DNA of 64,000 nucleotides from Xanthomonas sp. 3793 (GTDB taxonomy: Bacteria; Pseudomonadota; Gammaproteobacteria; Xanthomonadales; Xanthomonadaceae). The notes beneath the pieces are model-generated. The model did not search any database, had not been told where the DNA came from, and saw only the letters and a list, made by a program, of their open reading frames with translations. This document shows, piece after piece, positions 1-7,567 of the stretch. The stretch covers positions 186,001-250,000 of the forward strand of contig NZ_JANTYU010000003.1 in the NCBI RefSeq assembly GCF_024806835.1, read 5' to 3'. Positions within the stretch are counted from its first letter, which is position 1. Each line of letters opens with the position of its first letter. Made by a program: the position numbers and the translations under genes.

Positions 1-2
1 CC

Positions 3-713
3 GGCAACCGCGATGAATTCCACGAACGCCCCACCGCCCCGCTCGCGCAGTGGGCGGCGCCTGCCGATACCGTGCTGGCCGGTCGCGACCTGCGCTCGGG
101 CGGGAGTTGGGTCGGACTGGGCAGCGACGGCCGTGTGGCCGTGGTTACCAACGTGCGCGACCCGCTGGCCAGCATGTCCGGGCGCTCGCGCGGGCATCTG
201 ATTGCGGACTATCTGTCCGGCAGCCTGGACGCGGCCGGCTACGCCCACGACCTGGCAGGCGCCGGGCACGAATTCCCGCCGTTCAATCTGTTGCTGTGCG
301 ACGCAGACCGCTGCGAACATCTGAGCAACCACCCGCCGCTGGCGCGCCAGCTGGAGCCGGGCATCCACGGCATGTCCAACGGCCCGCTGGACATGCCGTG
401 GCCAAAGACGCGTGCATTGACCGGCGCCCTGCACGACTGGTGTGCCCACGGCGACGACGACCTGCAACCCCTGTGGGACGCGCTGGGCAACCCCGCCACC
501 GCGCCTGACCACACCCTCCCGAGCACGGGTGTGGATCTGTCAACCGAACGCCTGCTCTCGGCCGCCTTCATTGCCGGCCCCAGCTACGGCACCCGCGCCA
601 GCACCATCGTGGCGGTGGACCATCACGGTGGCGGCTTCATCCACGAGCGCCGCTTCGGCCCGGATGGCATCTTCCAGGGCGAAACACGGCTGGACATCGC
701 TGGCACGCGCTGA
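3..713 (+). CDS. NRDE/TANGO2-family protein, 5' end missing
   Basis: The reading frame is open from the first complete codon of the window and opens with G-N-R-D-E-F-H-E-R, the motif that names the NRDE (TANGO2) family, so only a short N-terminal piece is missing. About 236 residues are present and the frame ends at a clean stop. Members are soluble proteins of roughly 250 residues; the eukaryotic TANGO2 homologues have been linked to Golgi organisation and to heme or lipid handling, but the bacterial role is not established. Two conserved-looking blocks follow the NRDE motif: a G-S-W-V-G-L segment and the central G-M-S-N-G segment. The gene is followed by a repeat array, not by another gene, so it looks like the end of its transcription unit. 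The family assignment is firm; the function is unknown. Confidence 0.85.
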   Translation, partial: GNRDEFHERPTAPLAQWAAPADTVLAGRDLRSGGSWVGLGSDGRVAVVTNVRDPLASMSGRSRGHLIADYLSGSLDAAGYAHDLAGAGHEFPPFNLLLCDADRCEHLSNHPPLARQLEPGIHGMSNGPLDMPWPKTRALTGALHDWCAHGDDDLQPLWDALGNPATAPDHTLPSTGVDLSTERLLSAAFIAGPSYGTRASTIVAVDHHGGGFIHERRFGPDGIFQGETRLDIAGTR

Positions 714-761
714 CACCCCAAATTCATGCGCATCAAGAGGGTACGAAATGCTCGCCCCCAT

Positions 762-1370
762 CCGCCCTTCGGGCACCTTCCCCCGCAAGCGGTGGAAGGA
801 AGTGGATCAGGTAGCGCGCAAGCACCCCAGCCAACCACCTATCTGCAGGCCCCCTTGAGTCAAGGGGCGCGCGGCGACAGCCGCAGGGTTGTGGCGTGCC
901 CGGAGCGGGACCCGCGGTTTGTAACGCCGTAGGCGGTACGAAGCGTGGGCGCCTTTTGACCAATCCGCCCTTCGGTCACCTTCCCAAGCACGCGGTGGAA
1001 GGGAGTGGATCAGGTAACGCGCGAGCACCCCAGCCAACCACCTATCTGCAAGCCCCCTTGAGTCAAGGGGCGCGCGGCGACAGCCGCAGGGTTGTGGCAT
1101 GCCCGGAGCCGGGACCCGCGTTTTGTACCGCCGTGGGCGGTACGAAGCGGGGGCGCCTTCTGACCAATCCGCCCTTCGGGCACCTTCCCGGCACGCGGTG
1201 GTAGGAAGTCGATCAGGTAGCGCACAAGCACCCAGCCAACCACCTATCTGCAAGCCCCCTTGAGTCAAGGGGGCGCGGCGACAGCCGCGGGGTTGTGGCA
1301 TGCCCGGAGCGGGACCCGCGCTTTTGTACTGCCGAAGGCGGTACGAAACGTGGGCGCCTTTTTTTGGGCC
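762..1370. repeat. Three tandem copies of a ~203-bp structured repeat
   Basis: Copies begin at about 762, 965 and 1169, giving periods of 203 and 204 bases, and the last runs to about 1370. Each copy opens with CCGCCCTTCGG(G/T)CACCTTCC and carries the same internal landmarks in order: a C-rich palindrome around TTGAGTCAA, a GGCGACAGCCGC block, a conserved GTTGTGGC(A/G)TGCCCGGAGC block and a hairpin formed by GTACCGCC/GGCGGTAC. Copies differ by scattered substitutions and small indels. Open frames crossing the array differ between strands and are not conserved across copies, so I do not treat them as genes. The array fills the space between the NRDE gene and the 3' end of rnpB. It looks like a REP- or MITE-type element amplified in tandem. 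Confidence 0.85.
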
Positions 1371-1383
1371 TACGCCCAAAAAA
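1360..1383. terminator. Hairpin with T/A arms between repeat array and rnpB
   Basis: A perfect 10-base inverted repeat (TTTTTTGGGC at 1360-1369, GCCCAAAAAA at 1374-1383, loop of four) lies immediately beyond the 3' end of RNase P RNA. Because the arms themselves carry the T and A runs it could act in either direction. It is the only terminator-like structure seen downstream of rnpB. Confidence 0.5.
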
Positions 1384-1741
1384 GGCGGCGGAGCCGGCCG
1401 ATAAGCCGGGTTCTGTCGTGGACAGTCATTCGTCTAGGCGCTACGTCACCGCAGCGCTCAAGCAACCTACCCGGATCCAGCGCGGGCCACGCCAATGGAT
1501 CCCTATTTGGTCTTGCTCCAGGTGGGGTTTGCCGTGCCGGTCCGTTACCGGACTCGCGGTGCGCTCTTACCGCACCATTTCACCCTTACCGGCTCCCCGA
1601 AAGGAACGTAGGCGGTATCTTTCTGTTGCACTGTCCGTCGGCTTGCGCCGCCCAGGCGTTACCTGGCACCTTGCCCTATGGAGCCCGGACTTTCCTCGGC
1701 ACTCTTACGAGTGACGCGACTGTCTGGCCGACTCCGCCGGG
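1383..1741 (-). ncRNA. rnpB: RNase P RNA (bacterial class A)
   Basis: This is the catalytic RNA of RNase P, which removes 5' leaders from tRNA precursors together with the RnpA protein. Read on the minus strand, the 5' and 3' ends form a 13-base-pair P1 helix (GGCGGAGUCGGCC with GGCCGGCUCCGCC, one G-U pair). It is followed by the invariant CAGACAGUCGC and GAGGAAAGUCCGGGCUCC blocks of the catalytic core. Near the 3' end come GAAUGACUGUCCACGACAGAACCCGGCUUAUC-type sequence elements shared with Escherichia coli M1 RNA. The length of about 360 nt is normal for the class A form. Ends are set from P1 pairing and may be off by a few bases. Downstream lies a T/A-armed hairpin and then a tandem repeat array. 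Confidence 0.95.
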
Positions 1742-1877
1742 GCGCACTATACGCTATCGCCACCGTGCAAAACGGCGCCGCACCAGCCCTGCCATCGCCG
1801 GTAGGAGCGCACCTGGGCGCGAACCGGCCTTACCGAGACATCCCACGCGCACGCACACCCGCTCCCGCGATCGCCCC

Positions 1878-2696
1878 CTACCCGCCATACAACGCCTTGC
1901 GCGGCGCACCGGTCAGTTCGGCGGCCAGCTTGGCGGCGGTGGATGGCGGCAGGTGTTCGGCGAGTTTGGCGTAGACGCGGCGGCCTTCGGCCAACTGGCC
2001 GTCGGCGGCGTCGGCAGCGCCCTGCACCATCACCACGAACTCGCCCTTGCGCTGGTTGTCGTCGGCTTCGACCCTGGCCTGCAGCTGCGCCAGGGTGCCG
2101 TCGAGCACGGTTTCGAACAGTTTGGTGAGCTCGCGGGCGATCACCGCCGGGCGCTCGTCGCCGAAGGCACCGCGCAGGTCGGCCAGCGACTCGACGATGC
2201 GGTGCGAGGACTCGTAGAACACCAGGGTGCGGGTTTCGCCGGCCAGGTGCGCCAGGCGCTCGCGGCGGGCGGCGCTCTTGGCCGGCAAAAAGCCCTCGAA
2301 GCCGAAACGGTCGCTGGGCAGGCCGGCCACGCTGAGCGCGGCAATCGCCGCACAGGCGCCGGGTATGGGGCTGACCTTGATGCCGGCCGCGCGGGCGGCG
2401 CGCACCAGTTTGAAGCCGGGGTCGCTGACCAACGGGGTACCGGCGTCGCTGACGATGGCCAGCGATTCGCCCTCGCGCAGGCGCGCCACGATGCGCTCGG
2501 ACATGGCCTCTTCGTTGTGGTCGTGCAGGGCCAGCAGCGGGCGGTCGATGCCGAAATGACTGAGCAATTGGCGGGTATGCCGGGTGTCTTCGGCGCAGAT
2601 CGCGGCCACGCCACGCAACACCTCCTGCGCGCGCGGCGACAGGTCGGCCAGGTTGCCGATCGGCGTGGCGACCACGTGCAGGGTTCCAGGGGACAT
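1878..2696 (-). CDS. rsmI: 16S rRNA (cytidine-1402 2'-O)-methyltransferase
   Basis: RsmI methylates the ribose of C1402 in the decoding centre of 16S rRNA using S-adenosylmethionine. The protein is about 272 residues, the usual size. It begins with the family's N-terminal strand (L-H-V-V-A-T-P-I-G-N-L) and contains E-D-T-R-H-T, S-D-A-G-T-P, I-P-G-A-C-A and Y-E-S-S-H-R, all typical of the tetrapyrrole-methylase fold used by this family. Two consecutive ATG codons are present (2699 and 2696); a GGAAG ribosome-binding site lies upstream. The gene is divergent from the lpoA-yraN pair, an arrangement widespread in gammaproteobacteria, so the 80-base gap must hold both promoters. Confidence 0.95.
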   Translation of the reverse strand: MSPGTLHVVATPIGNLADLSPRAQEVLRGVAAICAEDTRHTRQLLSHFGIDRPLLALHDHNEEAMSERIVARLREGESLAIVSDAGTPLVSDPGFKLVRAARAAGIKVSPIPGACAAIAALSVAGLPSDRFGFEGFLPAKSAARRERLAHLAGETRTLVFYESSHRIVESLADLRGAFGDERPAVIARELTKLFETVLDGTLAQLQARVEADDNQRKGEFVVMVQGAADAADGQLAEGRRVYAKLAEHLPPSTAAKLAAELTGAPRKALYGG

Positions 2697-2781
2697 CATC
2701 AGCGGTCTTCCGGAGGCAAAGGGTAGAATCGTAGCGGTTTTCAACGGACCGCCCTGGCGGCCCCTGTCCAATGGATCTGAA

Positions 2782-4512
2782 ATGAACAAGCGTGTTGCAA
2801 GGATCTCCGCCCTGTCGTTGCTGGTCATGCTGGCGGCCGGTTGCGCCACCAGCAGCGTCACCCAGACCGCCTCGCCGACGCAGAGCGCTGCGTTGGCGTT
2901 GCTGGACCAGGGCAAGCCGCGCGAAGCGGCGCAGCAGCTGGAAGCCGAAGCCGCCGGTGCCAGCGGTGCGCAGCGCAGCCGTCTGCTGGCCGCCGCCGCG
3001 TTCGGCTGGCACGACGCCGGCGATGATGCCCGCGCACGCACGCTGCTGGCGCAGGTCAACGCACGCCATCTGAGCGGGGAAGAACGCGCCCGCTTCGGGC
3101 TGCTGACCGGCGAGCTGGCGGTGATCGACAAGCAGGCCGCGCAGGCGCTGCAGGCACTGGGCGACAGCCCGCAGGGGCTGACCCAGCCGCTGCAGACGCG
3201 CTGGCTGCTGGCACGCGCCGCCGCGCTGGAAGCCACCGGCGACCTGTTCGGCGCCGCCGGCGACCGCGCACGCGCCGATGCCAGCCTGGCCGGCACGCCC
3301 CGCAGCGAGAACCAGCGCGCCATCGTGCGTCTGCTGGCGGCGCTGGACGATGCCTCGCTCAAGGGCCGTACCGCCGCGCTGCCGGCCGGCGACCCGCTGT
3401 ACAACTTTGCCGGCCGCGCGTTGATCAGCCGCGGGTTGGCGCTGCCGCGCGCATTCGATCGCGATGCGCAGTGGGGCTTCGACACCAGCAAGCGCCCGCC
3501 GGCCGAGCGCGATGGTTACCGCCCGCCGATCAAGCTGGCCGTCCTGCTGCCGCTCACCGGCAATCTGGCCACCGCTGCCGCGCCGGTGCGCGACGGGCTG
3601 CTGGCCGGCTACTACGCCGAAACCCGCCGCCGCCCGGAGCTGCAGTTCTTCGACACCGCCGGCACCGCTGCCGGCGCCAACGCCGCCTACGACAAGGCGG
3701 TGAGCGCCGGTGTCGATTACGTGGTCGGCCCGCTGGGTCGCGACGAAGTCAGCGCCCTGTTCGCGCGCGGCCAGCTTGCCGTGCCGGTGCTGGCGCTCAA
3801 CCGTCCCACCGACAACAAGGCGCCGCCCAGCGGCAGCGCGGGTTTCTCGCTGGCACCGGAAGACGACGGCATCATGGCCGCCGAATACCTGCTCTCGCGC
3901 GAACGCCGCAACGTGCTGATCGTCGGCACCGGCGACGACAACGGCAAGCGCACCATCAAGGCCTTCCGCGACCGCTTCACCGAACGCGGCGGCACGGTGG
4001 CCGGCAGCATCAGCGTGGCCGATGCGCCCGGCGACATCGGTGCGCAGCTGCGCAACTATGGCACTGCCGATGCGGTGTTCCTGGCGGTGCGCGGCAACAC
4101 CGCGCGCGCGTTGGCCCCACAGCTGGCGTTGAGCGGATTCGCCGGCAAGTCGCGCGTGGGCACCTCGCAGCTGGTCGCCGGCACCGGCAAGGTCGAAGAC
4201 GACCTGGCGCTGGACGGCATCGTCTACCCCAGCGAAACCTGGACCGCGCTGGGCGTCTCCGGCCTGCCGGCGGCCAGCCAGGTCGCCAGCACCCTGCCCA
4301 GCGCGCGCGGCCCGGCCGCACGCCTGTTCGCCTTTGGCTATGACGCCTGGAAGATCAGCGCGTACCTGGAAAAGCTCGCCACCGGCACCGATGGCGGCCT
4401 GCGTGGCGCCACCGGCACCTTGCATCTGGACGGCTTCGGCAATGTGCTGCGCACGCCGGCATGGTCCACCTTCAACGGTGGACGCGCGGTGCCGATCGCC
4501 GACGGCCGCTGA
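2782..4512 (+). CDS. lpoA: LpoA/YraM-family penicillin-binding-protein activator lipoprotein
   Basis: LpoA is an outer-membrane lipoprotein that activates the peptidoglycan synthase PBP1A from the periplasm. The chosen start gives a 576-residue product with a short basic N-terminus, a hydrophobic stretch and a lipobox (L-A-A-G-C, Cys at about residue 22). An alanine-rich helical TPR-like N-terminal half follows. The second half, from about residue 240, is a periplasmic-binding-protein-like domain ([10 protein letters not shown]). This two-domain layout is that of LpoA. An upstream in-frame extension would destroy the signal peptide, so I start at 2782. The gene is divergent from rsmI and is followed four bases later by yraN, the conserved neighbourhood. 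Activity towards PBP1A is inferred from family and context. Confidence 0.88.
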   Translation: MNKRVARISALSLLVMLAAGCATSSVTQTASPTQSAALALLDQGKPREAAQQLEAEAAGASGAQRSRLLAAAAFGWHDAGDDARARTLLAQVNARHLSGEERARFGLLTGELAVIDKQAAQALQALGDSPQGLTQPLQTRWLLARAAALEATGDLFGAAGDRARADASLAGTPRSENQRAIVRLLAALDDASLKGRTAALPAGDPLYNFAGRALISRGLALPRAFDRDAQWGFDTSKRPPAERDGYRPPIKLAVLLPLTGNLATAAAPVRDGLLAGYYAETRRRPELQFFDTAGTAAGANAAYDKAVSAGVDYVVGPLGRDEVSALFARGQLAVPVLALNRPTDNKAPPSGSAGFSLAPEDDGIMAAEYLLSRERRNVLIVGTGDDNGKRTIKAFRDRFTERGGTVAGSISVADAPGDIGAQLRNYGTADAVFLAVRGNTARALAPQLALSGFAGKSRVGTSQLVAGTGKVEDDLALDGIVYPSETWTALGVSGLPAASQVASTLPSARGPAARLFAFGYDAWKISAYLEKLATGTDGGLRGATGTLHLDGFGNVLRTPAWSTFNGGRAVPIADGR

Positions 4513-4516
4513 GCTC

Positions 4517-4885
4517 ATGCCGGCAGCGCGCCAGCAACGGGGTGCGGCGGTGGAAGCGGCCGCACGCGTCATGCTGGAGCAGGCCGGTTTGCGCCTGGTG
4601 ACAGGCAATGCCAACTATCGCGGCGGCGAACTCGACCTGGTGATGCGCGACGGGCAATCGCTGGTCTTCGTGGAAGTGCGTTATCGCCGCGATAGCCGCT
4701 TCGGTGGCGGCGCGGCCTCGGTGGATGTCCGCAAACGCCGCAAGCTGGTGTTGGCCGCGCAGTTGTTTCTTGTTTCTCATCCTGCATTGGCAGCGCTACC
4801 GTGTCGCTTCGACGTGGTCGAGGCCAGCGGCGAGCCGCCGCTGCTGCACTGGATCCGCGACGCCTTCCGCGCCGACGATTGCTGA
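4517..4885 (+). CDS. yraN: YraN/UPF0102 nuclease-fold protein
   Basis: A 122-residue protein of the UPF0102 family, which has a restriction-endonuclease-like fold. The diagnostic core is present: G-G-E-L-D-L-V followed by V-F-V-E-V-R-Y-R-R, matching the D-(X)n-E-X-K/R active-site pattern, then the basic K-R-R-K segment. The function in bacteria is not established; a role in DNA processing has been suggested only from the fold. It begins four bases after the lpoA stop and is probably cotranscribed and translationally coupled with it, the same order as in Escherichia coli. Confidence 0.9.
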   Translation: MPAARQQRGAAVEAAARVMLEQAGLRLVTGNANYRGGELDLVMRDGQSLVFVEVRYRRDSRFGGGAASVDVRKRRKLVLAAQLFLVSHPALAALPCRFDVVEASGEPPLLHWIRDAFRADDC

Positions 4886-4915
4886 GTGCTCAGAAAGCTC
4901 GACTAACGAGATTCG

Positions 4916-5455
4916 ATGCCGACCATCCTGACCCACGCCGCAGTGCCACTGGCGCTTTGGTGCGCCAGCGAACGCGGACGCATTTCCCCGCGACTGCTCG
5001 CTGCCGGCATCGTGGCGGCGATGCTGCCCGATGCGGATGTGCTGGCATTTGCGCTGCACGTTCCGTATGCCGATGCGTTTGGCCACCGTGGTGCCAGCCA
5101 TTCGTTGTTGTTCGCCAGCGTCGTTGCACTGTGCGGCGCGTTGGCGCATCGCAGCCTGCGTGCGGATGTCGTGCAGGCCGCAGTGTGGCTGTTTGTCTGC
5201 ACCGCCTCGCACCCGCTACTGGATGCGATGACCTCCGGCGGGCTTGGCGTTGCGCTGGCGTGGCCATGGAGCGAGGCGCGCTGGTTCGCGCCGTGGCGGC
5301 CGATCCGCGTGTCGCCGTTCGCCAACGGGTTCTTCAATGCGCGCGGCCTGGCCACGCTGCTCTCCGAGCTGCGCTGGGTCTGGCTGCCGCTCACCGTCGC
5401 AGCGCTGGGATTTAGATGCATCCAGCGCGCCGCACCACAGGATCACCCGCAATGA
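4916..5455 (+). CDS. YdjM/DUF457-type membrane-bound metal-dependent hydrolase
   Basis: A 179-residue integral membrane protein with the hallmarks of the YdjM-like family: T-H-A-A near the N-terminus, M-L-P-D-A-D at about residue 40, H-R-G-A-S-H-S at about residue 60 and A-S-H-P-L-L-D-A near residue 100. The histidines and aspartates are thought to form a metal site facing the membrane interior; substrates are unknown (in E. coli ydjM is an SOS gene). Hydrophobic segments alternate with these motifs. The 3' end overlaps the start of the FAD-dependent oxidase by four bases (ATGA), so the two are probably translated together. I cannot say whether they share a pathway. Confidence 0.8.
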   Translation: MPTILTHAAVPLALWCASERGRISPRLLAAGIVAAMLPDADVLAFALHVPYADAFGHRGASHSLLFASVVALCGALAHRSLRADVVQAAVWLFVCTASHPLLDAMTSGGLGVALAWPWSEARWFAPWRPIRVSPFANGFFNARGLATLLSELRWVWLPLTVAALGFRCIQRAAPQDHPQ

Positions 5456-6837
5456 CCGACGTACTTCCCACCCCGCTGGCCGAGCTGTTGGCAGCGCGGC
5501 TTGGATCCGATGGCTGGTTGACCGGTGCCGATGCGCGCCGCCGTTACGGCGAAGACGATTCGCATCGCTGGGCATTGCCCGCTGCCGTGGCGCTGCCGCG
5601 CGATACTGACGACGTAGTGGCGATCGTGCAGGCCTGCCGCGCGCATGCCGTGCCGATCGTGGCGCGCGGCGCGGGCACCGGCACCACCGGCGCGGCGGTG
5701 CCGTTCTCCGGCGGCGTGGTGGTGTCGATGGCACGCATGAACCGCATCCTGGCATTGCGCCCGCAGGACCGCTGCGCCGTGGTGCAGCCTGGCGTGCTCA
5801 ATGGCGATCTGCAGCAGGCCTTGCAGCCGCATGGTTTGTTCTGGCCGCCGGATCCGTCCAGTGCGGAGATTTGCAGCGTTGGCGGAAATTTGTCCACCAA
5901 CGCCGGCGGCCCGCGCGCGGTGAAATACGGCGCCACCCGCGACAACGTACTCGGCCTGGTGGCAGTGACCGGCACCGGCGACGTCATCCGCTGCGGCGGC
6001 GCATACACCAAAAATTCCACCGGCTACGACCTCACCCATCTGTTGGTCGGCAGCGAAGGCACGCTGGCGATCATCGTCGAAGCGACGTTGAAGCTGACAC
6101 CGCGCGCAGTCGCGCAGGCCGGACTGCGCGCGTTGTACCGCGATGCCGCCAGCGCTGCGGCAGCGGTGTCGCGGTTGATGGCGCAACCCACCACGCCGAC
6201 CATGCTGGAATTCATGGATGCCAGTGCGATCGCACTACTGCGCCGCAATGGCAGCGACGTGCCCGAGGCTGGCGCGATGTTGTTGATCGAAGCCGATGGC
6301 GATCACGACACGCTGCCTTACGCATTGCAGGCCTTGCACGATGCCGCCGATGGCGAGGGCGTCATCAGCCTGGACATCGCCGCCGATGGCAGTGCGCGCG
6401 ACAAACTGTGGGCGGCACGCCGTGCGTTGTCGCCGGCGCTACGCACCATCAAGCCCGGCAAGATCAACGAAGACGTGGTGGTGCCGGTGTCGCGCATTCC
6501 TGCACTGGTTGCAGGCGTGGAAGCGCTGGCGGCGGAGTTTGCCCTGCCGATCGTCGCCTTCGGCCACGCCGGCAACGGCAACCTGCACGTCAACATCATG
6601 TACGACCCGGACGATGCCGATGAACACGCGCGCGCGCATGCGGCATTGCCGCGCGTGTTCGCGTTGGTGTTGTCGCTGGAAGGCACACTTTCCGGCGAGC
6701 ACGGCATCGGCGTGGCCAAACGCGACTTCATGACCCAGGCCTTCAGCGCGCCCACGCTGGCGGCGATGCGTGCGATCAAGGCCGCACTGGATCCGGACGG
6801 GATCCTGAATCCGGGCAAGGTGTTGCCGCCGCTCTAG
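5452..6837 (+). CDS. FAD-linked 2-hydroxyacid oxidase/dehydrogenase (GlcD/D-lactate dehydrogenase type)
   Basis: A 461-residue flavoenzyme of the VAO/GlcD class, which oxidises D-2-hydroxyacids such as D-lactate, glycolate or D-2-hydroxyglutarate. The FAD-binding PCMH domain shows G-A-G-T-G-T-T-G-A near residue 75, then a G-G-N-L-S-T-N-A-G-G-P segment. The C-terminal FAD-oxidase domain has the G-H-A-G-N-G-N-L-H-V-N motif and ends with D-P-D-G-I-L-N-P-G-K, as in the family. There is no iron-sulfur domain and no glcE/glcF neighbour, so a stand-alone D-lactate or D-2-hydroxyglutarate dehydrogenase is more likely than a glycolate oxidase subunit. The start overlaps the upstream stop (ATGA). Confidence 0.88.
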   Translation: MTDVLPTPLAELLAARLGSDGWLTGADARRRYGEDDSHRWALPAAVALPRDTDDVVAIVQACRAHAVPIVARGAGTGTTGAAVPFSGGVVVSMARMNRILALRPQDRCAVVQPGVLNGDLQQALQPHGLFWPPDPSSAEICSVGGNLSTNAGGPRAVKYGATRDNVLGLVAVTGTGDVIRCGGAYTKNSTGYDLTHLLVGSEGTLAIIVEATLKLTPRAVAQAGLRALYRDAASAAAAVSRLMAQPTTPTMLEFMDASAIALLRRNGSDVPEAGAMLLIEADGDHDTLPYALQALHDAADGEGVISLDIAADGSARDKLWAARRALSPALRTIKPGKINEDVVVPVSRIPALVAGVEALAAEFALPIVAFGHAGNGNLHVNIMYDPDDADEHARAHAALPRVFALVLSLEGTLSGEHGIGVAKRDFMTQAFSAPTLAAMRAIKAALDPDGILNPGKVLPPL

Positions 6838-6850
6838 TGGTGCTGTCGCC

Positions 6851-7567
6851 TCAGCGCGTCACCCCGATAAAGCGCAGCCCCACGCCGGGCTCGGTGACGA
6901 TGTAATGCGGGGCAGCGGCATCGTCGTGCAGTTTCTGGCGTAGCTTGCCGACCAGGATCCGCAGGTAGTGGGTGTCTTCCTCGTGGGTGGGGCCCCACAC
7001 TTCGCGCAGCAGCTGCGGTTGCGTCACCACGCGGCCGGCATGCTTGAGCAGCAGCGCGAGCAAGGCGTATTCCTTGCGGCTCAAGGGCACCGCTTCGCCA
7101 TTGAGGGTGACTTCGCGCAGCCCCAGATGGATATGTAGGCGGCCGTCGTCGAACACGCTCTCTTCCAGCGTGCTGCCGGCGCCGGCCTGGCGCAGCAGCG
7201 CACGGATGCGCGCCATCAGTTCCTGCACGCCGAACGGCTTGGTGACGTAGTCGTTGGCACCGGCATCGAGTGCGGCGACCTTTTCGGTTTCGCCGGCGCG
7301 CACGGTGAGCATGATCACCGGCACGTTGGACCATTGGCGGATCTCGCGCAGCACCTCATGGCCATCGCGGTCGGGCAGGCCGATATCTAGCACCACCAGT
7401 TCGGCGCCCTGCCCGGCCAGCATGGCCAGGCCTTCCTCGGCGGTGCCGGCCTGCAGCACGCGATAGCCTTGGGCGCGCAGGCTGATGTCGAGAAAGCGGC
7501 GGATCTGCGGCTCGTCGTCGACGATCAGCACACGGGCGGGCGGGATGGCAGTGGGGTCAGTCGGCAT
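6851..7567 (-). CDS. kdpE: KdpE response regulator
   Basis: An OmpR/PhoB-type response regulator of 238 residues. The receiver domain shows D-D-E near residue 17, the phosphoacceptor in L-D-I-G-L-P-D near residue 60 and T-K-P-F near residue 110; a winged-helix DNA-binding domain follows, ending with T-E-P-G-V-G-L-R-F. As part of the Kdp system it switches on kdpFABC when potassium is limiting or turgor falls. The start at 7567 overlaps the end of kdpD by 11 bases, consistent with coupled translation of the sensor-regulator pair. It is the last gene of the operon; the convergent oxidase gene ends 13 bases away with no obvious terminator between. Confidence 0.96.
   Translation of the reverse strand: MPTDPTAIPPARVLIVDDEPQIRRFLDISLRAQGYRVLQAGTAEEGLAMLAGQGAELVVLDIGLPDRDGHEVLREIRQWSNVPVIMLTVRAGETEKVAALDAGANDYVTKPFGVQELMARIRALLRQAGAGSTLEESVFDDGRLHIHLGLREVTLNGEAVPLSRKEYALLALLLKHAGRVVTQPQLLREVWGPTHEEDTHYLRILVGKLRQKLHDDAAAPHYIVTEPGVGLRFIGVTR

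Noticed and set aside
762-1370. CRISPR array or insertion sequence
   Set aside because: Repeats are long, adjacent and diverged with no spacers, and no transposase frame or target-site duplication was seen.
1747-4614. A 955-codon open frame on the minus strand across lpoA and rsmI
   Set aside because: It is antisense to lpoA and out of frame with rsmI, has Arg/Ala/Gln-rich low-complexity content, and is explained by high GC third positions of the real genes.
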